Of a stretch of 33,729 nucleotides of DNA, positions 7,747 through 15,969 are shown piece after piece (the stretch's first letter is position 1; every line of letters starts with the position of its first letter). The DNA comes from CAYUIG01 sp964444685. GTDB lineage: Bacteria; Gemmatimonadota; Gemmatimonadetes; Longimicrobiales; RSA9. The notes below the pieces were generated by a model. That model saw only the letters and a list, made by a program, of their open reading frames with translations. It made no database searches and was not told the origin of the DNA. Location: positions 1-33,729 of the forward strand of contig CAYUIG010000039.1 in the NCBI GenBank assembly GCA_964444685.1, in the 5' to 3' direction. Position numbers and translations under genes: made by a program.

Positions 7747-7775
7747 TTGACGGGTGCCCGGCGGGCCGGTATCTT
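7747..7775 (+). promoter_or_regulatory. Sigma70-like promoter upstream of the acyl-CoA ligase gene
   Basis: TTGACG (7747-7752) and TATCTT (7770-7775) are separated by exactly 17 bp; they match consensus at 5 of 6 and 4 of 6 positions. Transcription would begin near 7782, leaving a leader of about 105 bases that contains the hairpin at 7788-7807. Confidence 0.55.
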
Positions 7776-7787
7776 TTGTGCCCTGAG

Positions 7788-7807
7788 GGCCGGCCGTGAT
7801 GCCGGCC
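7788..7807 (+). other. Hairpin in the leader of the acyl-CoA ligase gene
   Basis: GGCCGGC (7788-7794) pairs with GCCGGCC (7801-7807) around a 6-base loop. No U-run follows. If the promoter at 7747-7775 is used, this stem forms at the very 5' end of the mRNA and may stabilise it. Otherwise it could be a weak aroB terminator. Confidence 0.4.
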
Positions 7808-7887
7808 TCGAATCGATTGGCAGGAGTGCCTGACACGCGCGTGACAGCGGTTCCGGGCCGCGGAGATTCCCGCTCGGGCGAGGCGCC

Positions 7888-9486
7888 ATGCAGTTGACCG
7901 AACGCATCGCCGGCCGCTCAGTGGGCCAGATCCTGGAGGCGATCGCTGCGGCGACGCCCGACCGCACCTTCCTCGTCTTCGACGACCGCCGCATCACGTA
8001 CCGACAGGTCGATCAGCGCGCGACGGCGCTGGCCGCTGCGCTCCAGGAGCTCGGCGTGGGTGCCGGTGACCGCATTGCGATCGACCTGCCGAACTGGCCC
8101 GAGTTCATCATCTCGATGTTCGCCGCGGCCCGGCTCGGCGCGGTCATGGTCCCGCTCAATCCCCGCTACACCGTGCCCGAGCTGCAGTACATGCTGCGGC
8201 ATTCGGAGGCCACGGTGGTCATCAGTGCGGAGAACTTCAACGGCGTCGACTACCTGCAGCTCTTCGAGGGATTCCTGACGTCGCTGCCGGATCTGCAATA
8301 CGTGGTGACGGTCGGCGAGGAGGATCTCTGGTACGACGACCGGATCTACCAGTTCGAGGACCTGCTGTCGAGCGGCGAGGGCCGCGAGCTGGATGCGCCG
8401 GCACTGGACGCGGACTCGACGTTCGCGATCCTCTACACGTCGGGCACCACGGGCAAGCCGAAGGGCGTGGTGCTGAGCCACGGCAATCTGCTGAGCGTGG
8501 CGGCGGAGACGGTCGAGGCCATCGGGCTGCACTCCGATGACGTGGTGTTCGGTGTGGCGACGGTGTTCAACGTCTTCGGTCTCGGGCCGGGGATCCTGGG
8601 GACGATGCTGGCCGGTGCGTCGCTCGTGCTCCAGGAGCAGTTCCAACCGGCCGGGGCGCTGGCGCTGATCGAGAAGCATCGCGTGACGGTGCACTACGGT
8701 GTGCCGACGGTCTACATCACGGAGCTGCGCGAGGAGGACCGGCTGCGGCGGGACCTGTCGTCGCTGCGGGCGGGCATCGTCGCGGGCTCGCCGATCGGCG
8801 AGGAGCTGGTGCAGCGCATCCGGCAGGAGCTGTGTCCGAATCTGTGCATCGCGTATTCGCTGACGGAGACAGCATCGACCACGGCGATGACGCGGCCGCA
8901 CGATCCGCCCGCGAAGCAGTCGTTCACGGTGGGGCGGCCGCTGCCGGGCACGGAAGTGCGTGTGCTCGATCTGGACGGAACGATCCTGCCGGAGGAGAGC
9001 CTGGGCGAGCTGGCGGTGCGGGGACCGGGCGTGATGAAGGGGTATTACCGTCAGCCGGGAGAGACCGCGCAGGCGTTCGACGAGGACGGCTACTTCCTGA
9101 CGGGTGATCTCGGCATGGTGGACGAGGATGGCTACGTCCACATCGTGGGGCGGCGGAAGGAGCTGATCATACGGGGCGGGTTCAACGTATACCCGCGGGA
9201 GGTGGAGGACCGGCTGCACGCGCACCCGGCCGTACTCGACTGTGCCGTCGTGGGGCTGCCCCACGAGGTGCTGGGCGAGGTGGTCTGCGCCTGCATCATG
9301 CCGGTAGAGGGCGCGATCGTAACCGGCGAGGAGATCAAGGAGTGGTGCCGGGGCGCGCTCGCGGACTACAAGGTCCCGGACCTGGTCCGCTTTTTCGACA
9401 CGTTCCCGCTGACCGGGAGCGGGAAGGTCAGGCGAGTCGAGCTGGCGCGCATGCTGAGCGCCGAGGAATCGAGTCGCCGCATCTGA
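7888..9486 (+). CDS. AMP-forming acyl-CoA synthetase (long-chain fatty acid-CoA ligase type)
   Basis: This 532-residue cytoplasmic enzyme activates a carboxylic acid to an acyl-adenylate and then to a CoA thioester. The ANL motifs are complete: ILYTSGTTGKPKGVVLSHG (around residue 180), YSLTETAS, the GDLGMVDEDGYVHIVGRRKE hinge region, IIRGGFNVYPREVEDRLHAH, and the catalytic Lys in LTGSGKVRRVEL near the C-terminus. The family covers medium- and long-chain fatty acids, benzoates and others; the substrate cannot be fixed from sequence. ATG 7888 has GAGG 4 bases upstream. The gene lies in the same window as etfBA, but nothing here links it to a beta-oxidation operon. Confidence 0.92.
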   Translation: MQLTERIAGRSVGQILEAIAAATPDRTFLVFDDRRITYRQVDQRATALAAALQELGVGAGDRIAIDLPNWPEFIISMFAAARLGAVMVPLNPRYTVPELQYMLRHSEATVVISAENFNGVDYLQLFEGFLTSLPDLQYVVTVGEEDLWYDDRIYQFEDLLSSGEGRELDAPALDADSTFAILYTSGTTGKPKGVVLSHGNLLSVAAETVEAIGLHSDDVVFGVATVFNVFGLGPGILGTMLAGASLVLQEQFQPAGALALIEKHRVTVHYGVPTVYITELREEDRLRRDLSSLRAGIVAGSPIGEELVQRIRQELCPNLCIAYSLTETASTTAMTRPHDPPAKQSFTVGRPLPGTEVRVLDLDGTILPEESLGELAVRGPGVMKGYYRQPGETAQAFDEDGYFLTGDLGMVDEDGYVHIVGRRKELIIRGGFNVYPREVEDRLHAHPAVLDCAVVGLPHEVLGEVVCACIMPVEGAIVTGEEIKEWCRGALADYKVPDLVRFFDTFPLTGSGKVRRVELARMLSAEESSRRI

Positions 9487-9579
9487 GGGTACGCGAAGCT
9501 CCCTCTCTCGTCCCGCGGCGGAGCGGATGAGCCGGACCCCATGGGGTCGGGACGTTCGCACGCCGCGCGCAGAGGAGGG

Positions 9580-9620
9580 GGCCTCGCCCGAGAAAACACA
9601 CAGTCATGACACGCGAGGCC
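9580..9620 (+). promoter_or_regulatory. Inverted repeat covering the Shine-Dalgarno site of the NYN-LOTUS gene
   Basis: GGCCTCGC (9580-9587) and GCGAGGCC (9613-9620) form an 8-bp perfect stem with a 25-base loop. GAGG at 9615-9618, the best ribosome site for the TTG start at 9623, lies inside the 3' arm. The stem would hide the ribosome site in the mRNA. A perfect 14-bp palindrome, GACCCCATGGGGTC, lies at 9535-9548 upstream. Regulation by this structure is an inference. Confidence 0.45.
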
Positions 9621-9622
9621 AC

Positions 9623-11164
9623 TTGAGTTCACAGTTCACGCGGGCGCCCCACAAGGCGGGCCCGCCCGCGAACCATCCGCACGCCGCACTCCTCATCGAT
9701 TTCGACAACGTCACGATGGGGATCCGCAGCGACCTCACGAAGGAACTGAAAAACCTCCTCAACAGCGACATCATCAAGGGCAAGGTCGCGGTCCAGCGCG
9801 CCTACGCGGACTGGCGACGCTACCCGCAGTACATCGTGCCGCTGGCGGAGTCATCGGTCGACCTGATCTTCGCGCCTGCGTACGGCAGCACGAAGAAGAA
9901 CGCGACCGACATCCGCCTCGCCATCGATGCGCTCGAGCTGATCTTCACGCGGCCCGAGATCGGGACGTTCATCCTGCTGTCAGGGGACTCCGACTTCAGC
10001 AGCCTCGTGCTCAAGCTGAAGGAGTACGGCAAGTACGTGATCGGCGTCGGCATCCGCGAGTCCGCATCCGACCTCCTGGTACAGAATTGCGACGAGTACT
10101 ACTCGTACTCCGCGCTCACGGGATTGACGCGCGCGGGTGAAGAAACGTCGGTGCGGACGTACGACCCGTGGGAGCTCGTCGAGGTCGCGGTGCGGCAGAT
10201 GATCGACAACCGCGATGTGATGCGTTCGGACCGGCTCAAGCAGGTGCTGATCGAGCTGGACCCGAACTTCGACGAGAAGACGCTCGGCTTCTCGAAGTTC
10301 AACCGCTTCGTGCAGGAGTGCGCGAACCGCGGGCTGCTGAAGCTGCACAAGCTGGAGAACGGCCAGTTCGAGATCCAGCTCGCGGACGCCGAGCCGGTAG
10401 CGGAGGAGCCGAAGCGCAGCCGGCGCGCGCGCCGTCGCGAGGAGCCGAAGGCGGAGGCGAAGGTGGAAGCCGAGGCCGAGCCCGAGGTCGCGACGCCTGC
10501 CGCCGCGAAGCGGGACGGCAGGGAAGTGCGCGAGGCGTTCGACCTTGTGCGTCGCGCCACGGAGGAGTTGGCGCGCAATCGCGGTGCGTCGGTGCGCGAC
10601 TCGGATGTGAAGCGACGCATGCTCGAGATCAATCCGGAGTTCGACGAGAGCGAATACGGCTTCGCGAAGTTCAGCCGCTTCCTGCACAAGGCGCACGACG
10701 CCGAAGTGATCACGCTCCAGAAGCTGGAGAACGGCAACTACGAGGTGCTGCCCACACGCCCGGCCGCGGAGGAGGTGGCGACGCCGAAGCCGTCGAAGGC
10801 ATCGGTGACCGCGTTCGATCCGGAGGCGCTGGGCCTGCCGATGGATGCGGAAGCGATCATCAACTACATGGTGAACAGCTACACGGGCGTGGGGCGGAAG
10901 TCGGCCGAGGCGCTGGTCGGGACGTTCGGCGCGGACAAGGTGTTCGAGTCGCTGCACACGCAGCCGGAGCGCGTGCGCGAGGTGCTGCCTGGCCGGCGCG
11001 GCGAGAGCGTGCTGGAGGCGTGGCAGGCGGACCTCACGGCGCGGCGCGAGGCGGCGGCCGAAGAGCCCGCGGCTTCCGCAGCGGCGGAGGAGAAGCGCCC
11101 ACGTCGTGCGCGCGGCCGGCGTGGCGGCCGCGGCCGCAGCCGCAAGCGCACCGCGGCGGATTGA
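9623..11164 (+). CDS. NYN-domain RNase-like protein with two LOTUS/OST-HTH domains, HhH segment and Arg-rich tail
   Basis: With the TTG start this is 513 residues. The N-terminal NYN (LabA/PIN-like) domain spans about residues 20-150, with acidic residues typical of the nuclease site: Asp26/Asp28 in LIDFDNVTMG, Asp96 in TDIRLAIDAL, Asp122/Asp124 in LLSGDSDFSSLV. Two LOTUS domains follow (about 184-255 and 302-376), each with the pattern FxKFxRFxxxxxxxGLLxLxKLENG. A charged linker rich in Glu and Ala separates them. Residues about 407-437 look like a helix-hairpin-helix (YTGVGRKSAEALVGTFG), and the C-terminus is an Arg/Gly-rich tail. An in-frame ATG at 9527 would add 32 residues of low-complexity sequence and run through the palindromes, so I prefer TTG 9623. 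A role in RNA binding or processing is inferred from the domains. Confidence 0.85.
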   Translation: MSSQFTRAPHKAGPPANHPHAALLIDFDNVTMGIRSDLTKELKNLLNSDIIKGKVAVQRAYADWRRYPQYIVPLAESSVDLIFAPAYGSTKKNATDIRLAIDALELIFTRPEIGTFILLSGDSDFSSLVLKLKEYGKYVIGVGIRESASDLLVQNCDEYYSYSALTGLTRAGEETSVRTYDPWELVEVAVRQMIDNRDVMRSDRLKQVLIELDPNFDEKTLGFSKFNRFVQECANRGLLKLHKLENGQFEIQLADAEPVAEEPKRSRRARRREEPKAEAKVEAEAEPEVATPAAAKRDGREVREAFDLVRRATEELARNRGASVRDSDVKRRMLEINPEFDESEYGFAKFSRFLHKAHDAEVITLQKLENGNYEVLPTRPAAEEVATPKPSKASVTAFDPEALGLPMDAEAIINYMVNSYTGVGRKSAEALVGTFGADKVFESLHTQPERVREVLPGRRGESVLEAWQADLTARREAAAEEPAASAAAEEKRPRRARGRRGGRGRSRKRTAAD

Positions 11165-11757
11165 GTCGGAGGCCGCTGCCACCCTCCTTCTATGCACGGC
11201 CGTCGACCGTCGTAGCACCGGCGCTGCTCGGTCAGCTGCTGGTGACGACCATCGGCGGTCGGAGGACGGTGGGCCGCATCGTCGAGACGGAGGCGTACAC
11301 GGGTCCGGGCGACCCGGCATCGCACGCCGCGGAGCGGGTCGGCCGCACGGCGCGCAACGCATCGATGTACGGACCTCCCGGCATCGCGTACGTGTACCGC
11401 AGCTACGGAATCCACTGGTGCCTGAACGCGGTCACGGACGCGGTCGATCACCCGGCCGCCGTGCTGATCCGCGCGATCGAGCCGATCGAGGGAATCGACA
11501 TCATGCGCGCACGCCGCGGCCTGCGTCCGGCACATCCCGACCGCTTCATCGGTGCGGGGCCGGGCCGTCTCACGCAGGCGCTCGGCATCGATGGTGGACT
11601 CGATGGACATCGTCTGGATCGTGCACCGCTGACGATCGTGGAGGGTGAACCCGTGAGCGCGGAAGATGTCGAGATCGGGCCGCGCATCGGCATCACGCGC
11701 GCCGCGGACTGGCCGCTGCGCTTCTGTGTACGCGGAAACCTCTTCGTCTCGCGCTGA
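11161..11757 (+). CDS. DNA-3-methyladenine glycosylase, AAG/MPG family
   Basis: This 198-residue enzyme removes alkylated purines by base excision. The family active site is visible: RIVETEAYTGPGDPASHA (39-56), with Glu44 and Tyr46 equivalent to human Glu125 and Tyr127; YVYRSYGIHWCLNAV (77-91); and Arg98 in VLIRAIEPIEG. The only sensible start near the conserved region is TTG 11161, which overlaps the TGA of the NYN-LOTUS gene (TTGA at 11161-11164), so translation is coupled. CTG 11176 would be less usual. Length is normal for a bacterial member. The coupling to an RNA-binding nuclease gene has no obvious functional logic, though both act on nucleic acids. Confidence 0.93.
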   Translation: MSRRPLPPSFYARPSTVVAPALLGQLLVTTIGGRRTVGRIVETEAYTGPGDPASHAAERVGRTARNASMYGPPGIAYVYRSYGIHWCLNAVTDAVDHPAAVLIRAIEPIEGIDIMRARRGLRPAHPDRFIGAGPGRLTQALGIDGGLDGHRLDRAPLTIVEGEPVSAEDVEIGPRIGITRAADWPLRFCVRGNLFVSR

Positions 11758-11823
11758 CATGCATGGCACGCGTCGTGCTCCCTTCGTCCGGACGCCGTAT
11801 TGCAGTACCGGAAGGAGGAAGTC

Positions 11824-12018
11824 ATGGCGACCGTTCCCGGTCCCCGTCCAGATCAGCCCCTGCCGCGTCCCGGTTCACCGGGTGCACCCATCCCCGAACC
11901 GGACGAACAGGAGGAGCGCGAGGCATCTCCGGACCGCGAGCGTCCTGACTGGCTGCCGGAGCCGTACCACCCAGATCGCGAGTTCGTCGAGCCGGGCGCC
12001 CCGGCACCCATACCGTAG
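11824..12018 (+). CDS. Small acidic proline-rich protein, 64 residues
   Basis: A short frame starts at ATG 11824 behind a very strong Shine-Dalgarno site (GGAAGGAGGAA, 11810-11820). It ends at TAG 12016-12018. The product is rich in Pro, Glu, Asp and Arg (for example PGPRPDQPLPRPGSPGAP) with no signal peptide, no membrane segment and probably no fold of its own. Codon choice looks like neighbouring genes, so I regard it as translated. It overlaps the only in-frame GTG of the following TonB receptor and ends just where the receptor signal peptide begins. It may be a leader peptide controlling receptor translation, or the 5' part of that gene if a base has been lost or frameshifting occurs. Function unknown. 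Confidence 0.6.
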   Translation: MATVPGPRPDQPLPRPGSPGAPIPEPDEQEEREASPDRERPDWLPEPYHPDREFVEPGAPAPIP

Positions 12019-14863
12019 CCTCCTCGTCGCTCTCATAGCCGGCGCCCTGGTCGCGCTGGCGCCCGCGCCCACGACCGCCCAGTCCAGCGGCAGCGTCGTG
12101 GGCGTGGTCGTGGATACCGCCACGGGCGCGGGCATACAGGGCGTCACGATCGCCGTCGTCAAAGGTGCGGCGCAGACGCTCACCGATTCCGCCGGCCGGT
12201 TCGTTCTCGTCAACGTCCCGCCCGGCGCACGCGCGTTGCGCGCGGAACGGCTTGGCTACCGCACGGTCGTGCTCGAGGATGTGATCGTGCGCACGGGTCG
12301 CGTCACCGAAGTGCGCATCGTGCTGTCGACCGCGCCGGTCGAGATCGAGGGCGTGCGCGCTGAGGCCGAACGCATCCGATTGATCGAACCGGATGTCAGC
12401 ACGACGCACGACATCGTGCTCGGCCGGGAGCTGCGCGAGCTGCCCGTGGACCGCGTGGCCGAAGCGATCGAGCTCGCACCCGGCGTGTCGGGCGGACACT
12501 TCCGCGGCGGGCGCATCGGCCAGGAGGTGTACGTCGTCGACGGGCTCGAGACGAAGAACCAGCTCGAGGGCTCGTCGCAGGGCTTCGGCCTCGAGTTCGC
12601 ACCCACATCACTCGAGGAAGTCGAGGTCGTCACGGGCGGCTTCGGCGCACAGTACGGCTCCGCACTCTCCGGTGTGGTCAGCTACGTGACACGCCGCGGT
12701 TCCACCGAGCGGTGGGAAGGGCGCCTGGCTACCTCATCCGATGGCTGGGCGCCCGCGTCGCTCTACCGCGGATTCACGATGGTTTCGCTGTCCGGTGGTG
12801 GGCCGCTCCGCTTCATGGGCGGCGATGCCACGATGTTCGGAGACCTGTATCTGCAGGGCAGCGAAGACGCCGATCCGCGTGCGCGCGGGCTCACCTGCCT
12901 CGGTGCTGCGGATGCGGAGCCGGCACTCGCGCAGCGCATCCGCGAGCTGGAATCCGAAGCGCCCGGGCTGCGCTGCCCGTGGACGGGAGACATGCTGCCG
13001 CAGCAGCGCGGCGACCGGCTGATCGGCTTCCTGCGCTTCGACCGCCGGCTCGGTGCCGAAGCCACACTCACCATCAGCGCGTTGCGCAACCGAACGCAGC
13101 GCGAGCTGTACTCGCCGGCGTACCGCTACCATCCCGCGAACGCGCTCGGACAGCGCACGGTCGGTTCACTCCTCGCCGCGACGGCGGAGTGGACGCGGCA
13201 GGGAACCGAGCGCGCGTGGCACGGTGTCACGCGCATCGCCGTGAGCCGCACCGACCGTCATCTCGGCGCAGTGGACCCGTGGACGTTCGATGGACGCGCG
13301 CGCATCGGCACGCTCGGTCTCGGCAACTTCCGGTTCCTGGGCGAGGACTTCGTGGAGCGGCCGATCGAGGACCAGCTCTCCTCGGGCGCTGCTGTGCCCG
13401 GATACGCGGAGCCCGGCGGTGTCGGTTCACCGTTCGGCCTCGCGGGTCGCGATCTCTTCTTTACCAGCGGCACGCCCGACATCGCGAACCGCGCACGTTC
13501 GGATCTCTTTGCTGCCGATCTCTCAGGCGAGATGCTCACGCCGAGCGGCGGCGGTGTACGCGGCGGCTTCGGCGCGCGGCTGTATCGCGTCGAGAACTAC
13601 GAGCGCGTGTTCGCGCATCTGCCGGGCTCGAGCCCGAGCTACGCACGCTTTTATCCCGCCACGCTCTCGGCGTTCACGGAGGCGGCGATCGCTGGCACGG
13701 ACGACATCATGATCCACGCGGGGCTGCGCGTGGAAGCGTTCCGCTCGGGGCTGTCGTTCCGCCGCGATCGCGGCGATTTCCTGTCGCCCGTACTCGAACC
13801 GGGCTGGCGCACCGCGCTGATGCCGCGTCTCGGACTCGCGATGCCCGTTCCCGGAACGGAGGGCCGAGCCGCGCTGCGCTTCAACTGGGGCTGGGTCGCG
13901 CAGCCGCCGGACTTCCGCTACTTCCTCGACAGCACGATCGGCGACTCGCTGCGCACCGACATCCGCAGGCAGGGCAATCCCGAGCTGTCGTTCGAGCGCG
14001 GCCGCTCCTACGAGGCGGCCGCCAGCTACCTCGTGTCCGACAACATCGGCGCGGCGGTCACGCTCTTCCGCAAGGAGCTGACGAACCTCGTGAGCGGCAG
14101 CCTGCGTTTGGGCGATTCGGGTGCGCAGCAGTATACGACCGGCGACTTCGGTACGGTGCAGGGTCTGGAAGTCTCGATGCGTGCGCAGTGGCGGGGCGTC
14201 GTCGCACGTGCGGGATACGCGCTCCAGAGCGCGAAGGGCGTGGCCTCGGGCGCGGAAGGCGATACGCTCGTGGCGCCCGGCTCCGCGCGGCTCGAGTATC
14301 CGCTCGCGTTCGATCGCCGCCACTCGATCGACATTGCGTTGTTCGGCGGCCGCGCTGCCGGTGATTCGGAAGCGCAGTGGTCCGCGGCGCTCGTCGCTTC
14401 GGCACAGAGCGGCTATCCCATCGATCGCTACGCTGCGGGCGGTGTGAACGCCGAGCATCTCGCGCAGGCGCGGCTGCCGTGGACGGCAACGATCGACCTG
14501 GCCGCATCGCACGACATCGCCGACATGCCGTGGTGCGGCGCGTGCACGCTGCGCGCGACCGTCGACGCGCGCAATCTGCTCGGCCGCGCCAACGTCGTTG
14601 CACTGCGCAGAGACACGGGCCTGCTCGCGCCTTCACTCGAAGCCGTCGAAGCGCTCGTGGATGACGTGCCGCCGCCGGCGGAGCCGATTCCGCGCGAGTC
14701 GCCGTCGTACTCCGCGCTCGCCGACACGGATGGTGACGGCCTGATCACCGCCGACGAGTTCCGGCGTGCCCGCTTTGCGGCCGTGCTCGACCGCTTCGAT
14801 CCCTCGCTCTTCTACGGCGAGCCGCGTCAGATCCGCATCGGACTGGAGCTCACGTTCCGATGA
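11882..14863 (+). CDS. TonB-dependent outer-membrane receptor with carboxypeptidase-regulatory-like N-domain
   Basis: The product is an outer-membrane beta-barrel. Reading order: a signal peptide-like stretch (RSLLVALIAGALVALAPAP, ending near TTAQ), a CarboxypepD_reg-like domain (SGSVVGVVVDTATGAGIQG onwards), a plug domain (LRELPVDRVAEAIELAPG; EVVTGGFGAQYGSALSGVV) and a long barrel ending in the aromatic residue of LELTFR. Near the C-terminus, 14723-14758 encode a canonical EF-hand loop (DTDGDGLITADE). The start is a problem. Between 11820 and 12050 the only ATG/GTG/TTG codons are ATG 11824 (another frame) and GTG 11882, and GTG 11882 lacks a ribosome site and adds a 40-residue n-region. I give GTG 11882 provisionally. 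The substrate is unknown. The next gene starts in the stop codon (ATGA). Confidence 0.9.
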   Translation: MHPSPNRTNRRSARHLRTASVLTGCRSRTTQIASSSSRAPRHPYRSLLVALIAGALVALAPAPTTAQSSGSVVGVVVDTATGAGIQGVTIAVVKGAAQTLTDSAGRFVLVNVPPGARALRAERLGYRTVVLEDVIVRTGRVTEVRIVLSTAPVEIEGVRAEAERIRLIEPDVSTTHDIVLGRELRELPVDRVAEAIELAPGVSGGHFRGGRIGQEVYVVDGLETKNQLEGSSQGFGLEFAPTSLEEVEVVTGGFGAQYGSALSGVVSYVTRRGSTERWEGRLATSSDGWAPASLYRGFTMVSLSGGGPLRFMGGDATMFGDLYLQGSEDADPRARGLTCLGAADAEPALAQRIRELESEAPGLRCPWTGDMLPQQRGDRLIGFLRFDRRLGAEATLTISALRNRTQRELYSPAYRYHPANALGQRTVGSLLAATAEWTRQGTERAWHGVTRIAVSRTDRHLGAVDPWTFDGRARIGTLGLGNFRFLGEDFVERPIEDQLSSGAAVPGYAEPGGVGSPFGLAGRDLFFTSGTPDIANRARSDLFAADLSGEMLTPSGGGVRGGFGARLYRVENYERVFAHLPGSSPSYARFYPATLSAFTEAAIAGTDDIMIHAGLRVEAFRSGLSFRRDRGDFLSPVLEPGWRTALMPRLGLAMPVPGTEGRAALRFNWGWVAQPPDFRYFLDSTIGDSLRTDIRRQGNPELSFERGRSYEAAASYLVSDNIGAAVTLFRKELTNLVSGSLRLGDSGAQQYTTGDFGTVQGLEVSMRAQWRGVVARAGYALQSAKGVASGAEGDTLVAPGSARLEYPLAFDRRHSIDIALFGGRAAGDSEAQWSAALVASAQSGYPIDRYAAGGVNAEHLAQARLPWTATIDLAASHDIADMPWCGACTLRATVDARNLLGRANVVALRRDTGLLAPSLEAVEALVDDVPPPAEPIPRESPSYSALADTDGDGLITADEFRRARFAAVLDRFDPSLFYGEPRQIRIGLELTFR

Positions 14864-15969
14864 GGTTGGTCTGGCTGGTCCTGCTTGCGCTCGTCGGCTG
14901 TCGCGACGGGATCGGCACGTACGTGCAGGAGCCGCTGCTGCCGAACGACTCATCCGTGTGGCGGCTGACGTGGGCGCCGGGCGATCAGCGCTATCCGTCA
15001 TGGTCGGCGGATGGAGACAGCGTCTATTACAGCGGTGAATCGTTCGAGGGTGTCTCGGCGGCGCCGGGTGGGGTGTACGCCGTGCCTGCACGCGGTGGTA
15101 CGGCGCGCGCCGTGCTTGCCGAACTCCAGCCGCTGGCCAATGGCGGACCGCGCCGGCTCGCGGCGCCCGTCGTGCGGCCCGGCCTCGACGCGTTCGCCGT
15201 CGTCGACCTGGGCCGCCCCGTCACGCCGTTCCCGTGCGCCGACGACGCACTGTGCCGGGCGCCCGAGCCGCGCCTGACGAGCGGTGTGATCCGCGTGCGT
15301 ACACCGGACGCGTCAGTCGAGCAGGATCGGTTGGCAACGATGAACTTCGCGGGTCGGGCCGCGCGTACCACGCCGCCATCACCGGGCGTCTATCTCGATC
15401 GCGTGTTCCCATTCCAGGCGCGCTTCCGCACCGACGGCGCAATCGCGATGCGCCCGAGCTGGTCACCGGATGGCGAACGGCTCGTCTTCAGTGATGGACT
15501 GTCACTCTTCGTCTGGAACGTCGGTGCCGGCACACCGCAGCCGCTGCCCGGCACGGAGGACGGCGTGCTGCCCGCGTGGAGCCCGGATGGTCAGCGCATC
15601 GTGTTCGCGCGCTGGCTGCGCGTCGACTCTCTGCTCGCCACGTGCGGTTGCGACACGCCCCCCGGTCTCGTGTCGTACGAACGCATGAGTTACTCGGTAT
15701 TCACGGAAGTGTGGCTGATCGCTCCTGACGGGTCCGGTGCCGTTCTGCTCGGGCCGGGTGACGAGCCCGCATGGGCGCCGGATGGCCAGTCGCTGTTCGT
15801 CCGCCGCGACGGCCGCATCGTGCGCGTCGCGGTCGACGGTACCGTCCTCGGCGCGGTGCCGGGCACCGAGGGCGGCCACGATCCCGCCGTATCCCCCGAT
15901 GGCCGCTTTCTCGCCTTCGCGCGCGACGATGAAGGCTACGACATATGGGTCGTCTCGCTGGAGTCCTGA
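14860..15969 (+). CDS. PD40/TolB-like beta-propeller lipoprotein
   Basis: This 369-residue protein has a lipoprotein signal (LLALVGC, Cys14). Several PD40-type repeats follow, recognisable as YPSWSADGDSVYYSG, RPSWSPDGERLVFSDG, LPAWSPDGQRIVFARW, EPAWAPDGQSLFVRRDG and DPAVSPDGRFLAFARDD. They should form a periplasmic or surface beta-propeller for protein or ligand binding. ATG 14860 overlaps the receptor stop (ATGA), so it is co-translated with the TonB receptor and probably works with it. A cysteine cluster (ATCGCD) in one blade is unusual and could be a disulfide. No catalytic motif is visible. Confidence 0.85.
   Translation: MRLVWLVLLALVGCRDGIGTYVQEPLLPNDSSVWRLTWAPGDQRYPSWSADGDSVYYSGESFEGVSAAPGGVYAVPARGGTARAVLAELQPLANGGPRRLAAPVVRPGLDAFAVVDLGRPVTPFPCADDALCRAPEPRLTSGVIRVRTPDASVEQDRLATMNFAGRAARTTPPSPGVYLDRVFPFQARFRTDGAIAMRPSWSPDGERLVFSDGLSLFVWNVGAGTPQPLPGTEDGVLPAWSPDGQRIVFARWLRVDSLLATCGCDTPPGLVSYERMSYSVFTEVWLIAPDGSGAVLLGPGDEPAWAPDGQSLFVRRDGRIVRVAVDGTVLGAVPGTEGGHDPAVSPDGRFLAFARDDEGYDIWVVSLES

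Noticed and set aside
6571..7836. Long Arg-rich open frame on the minus strand opposite aroB
   Set aside because: A GC-rich shadow frame; aroB motifs on the plus strand explain the region.
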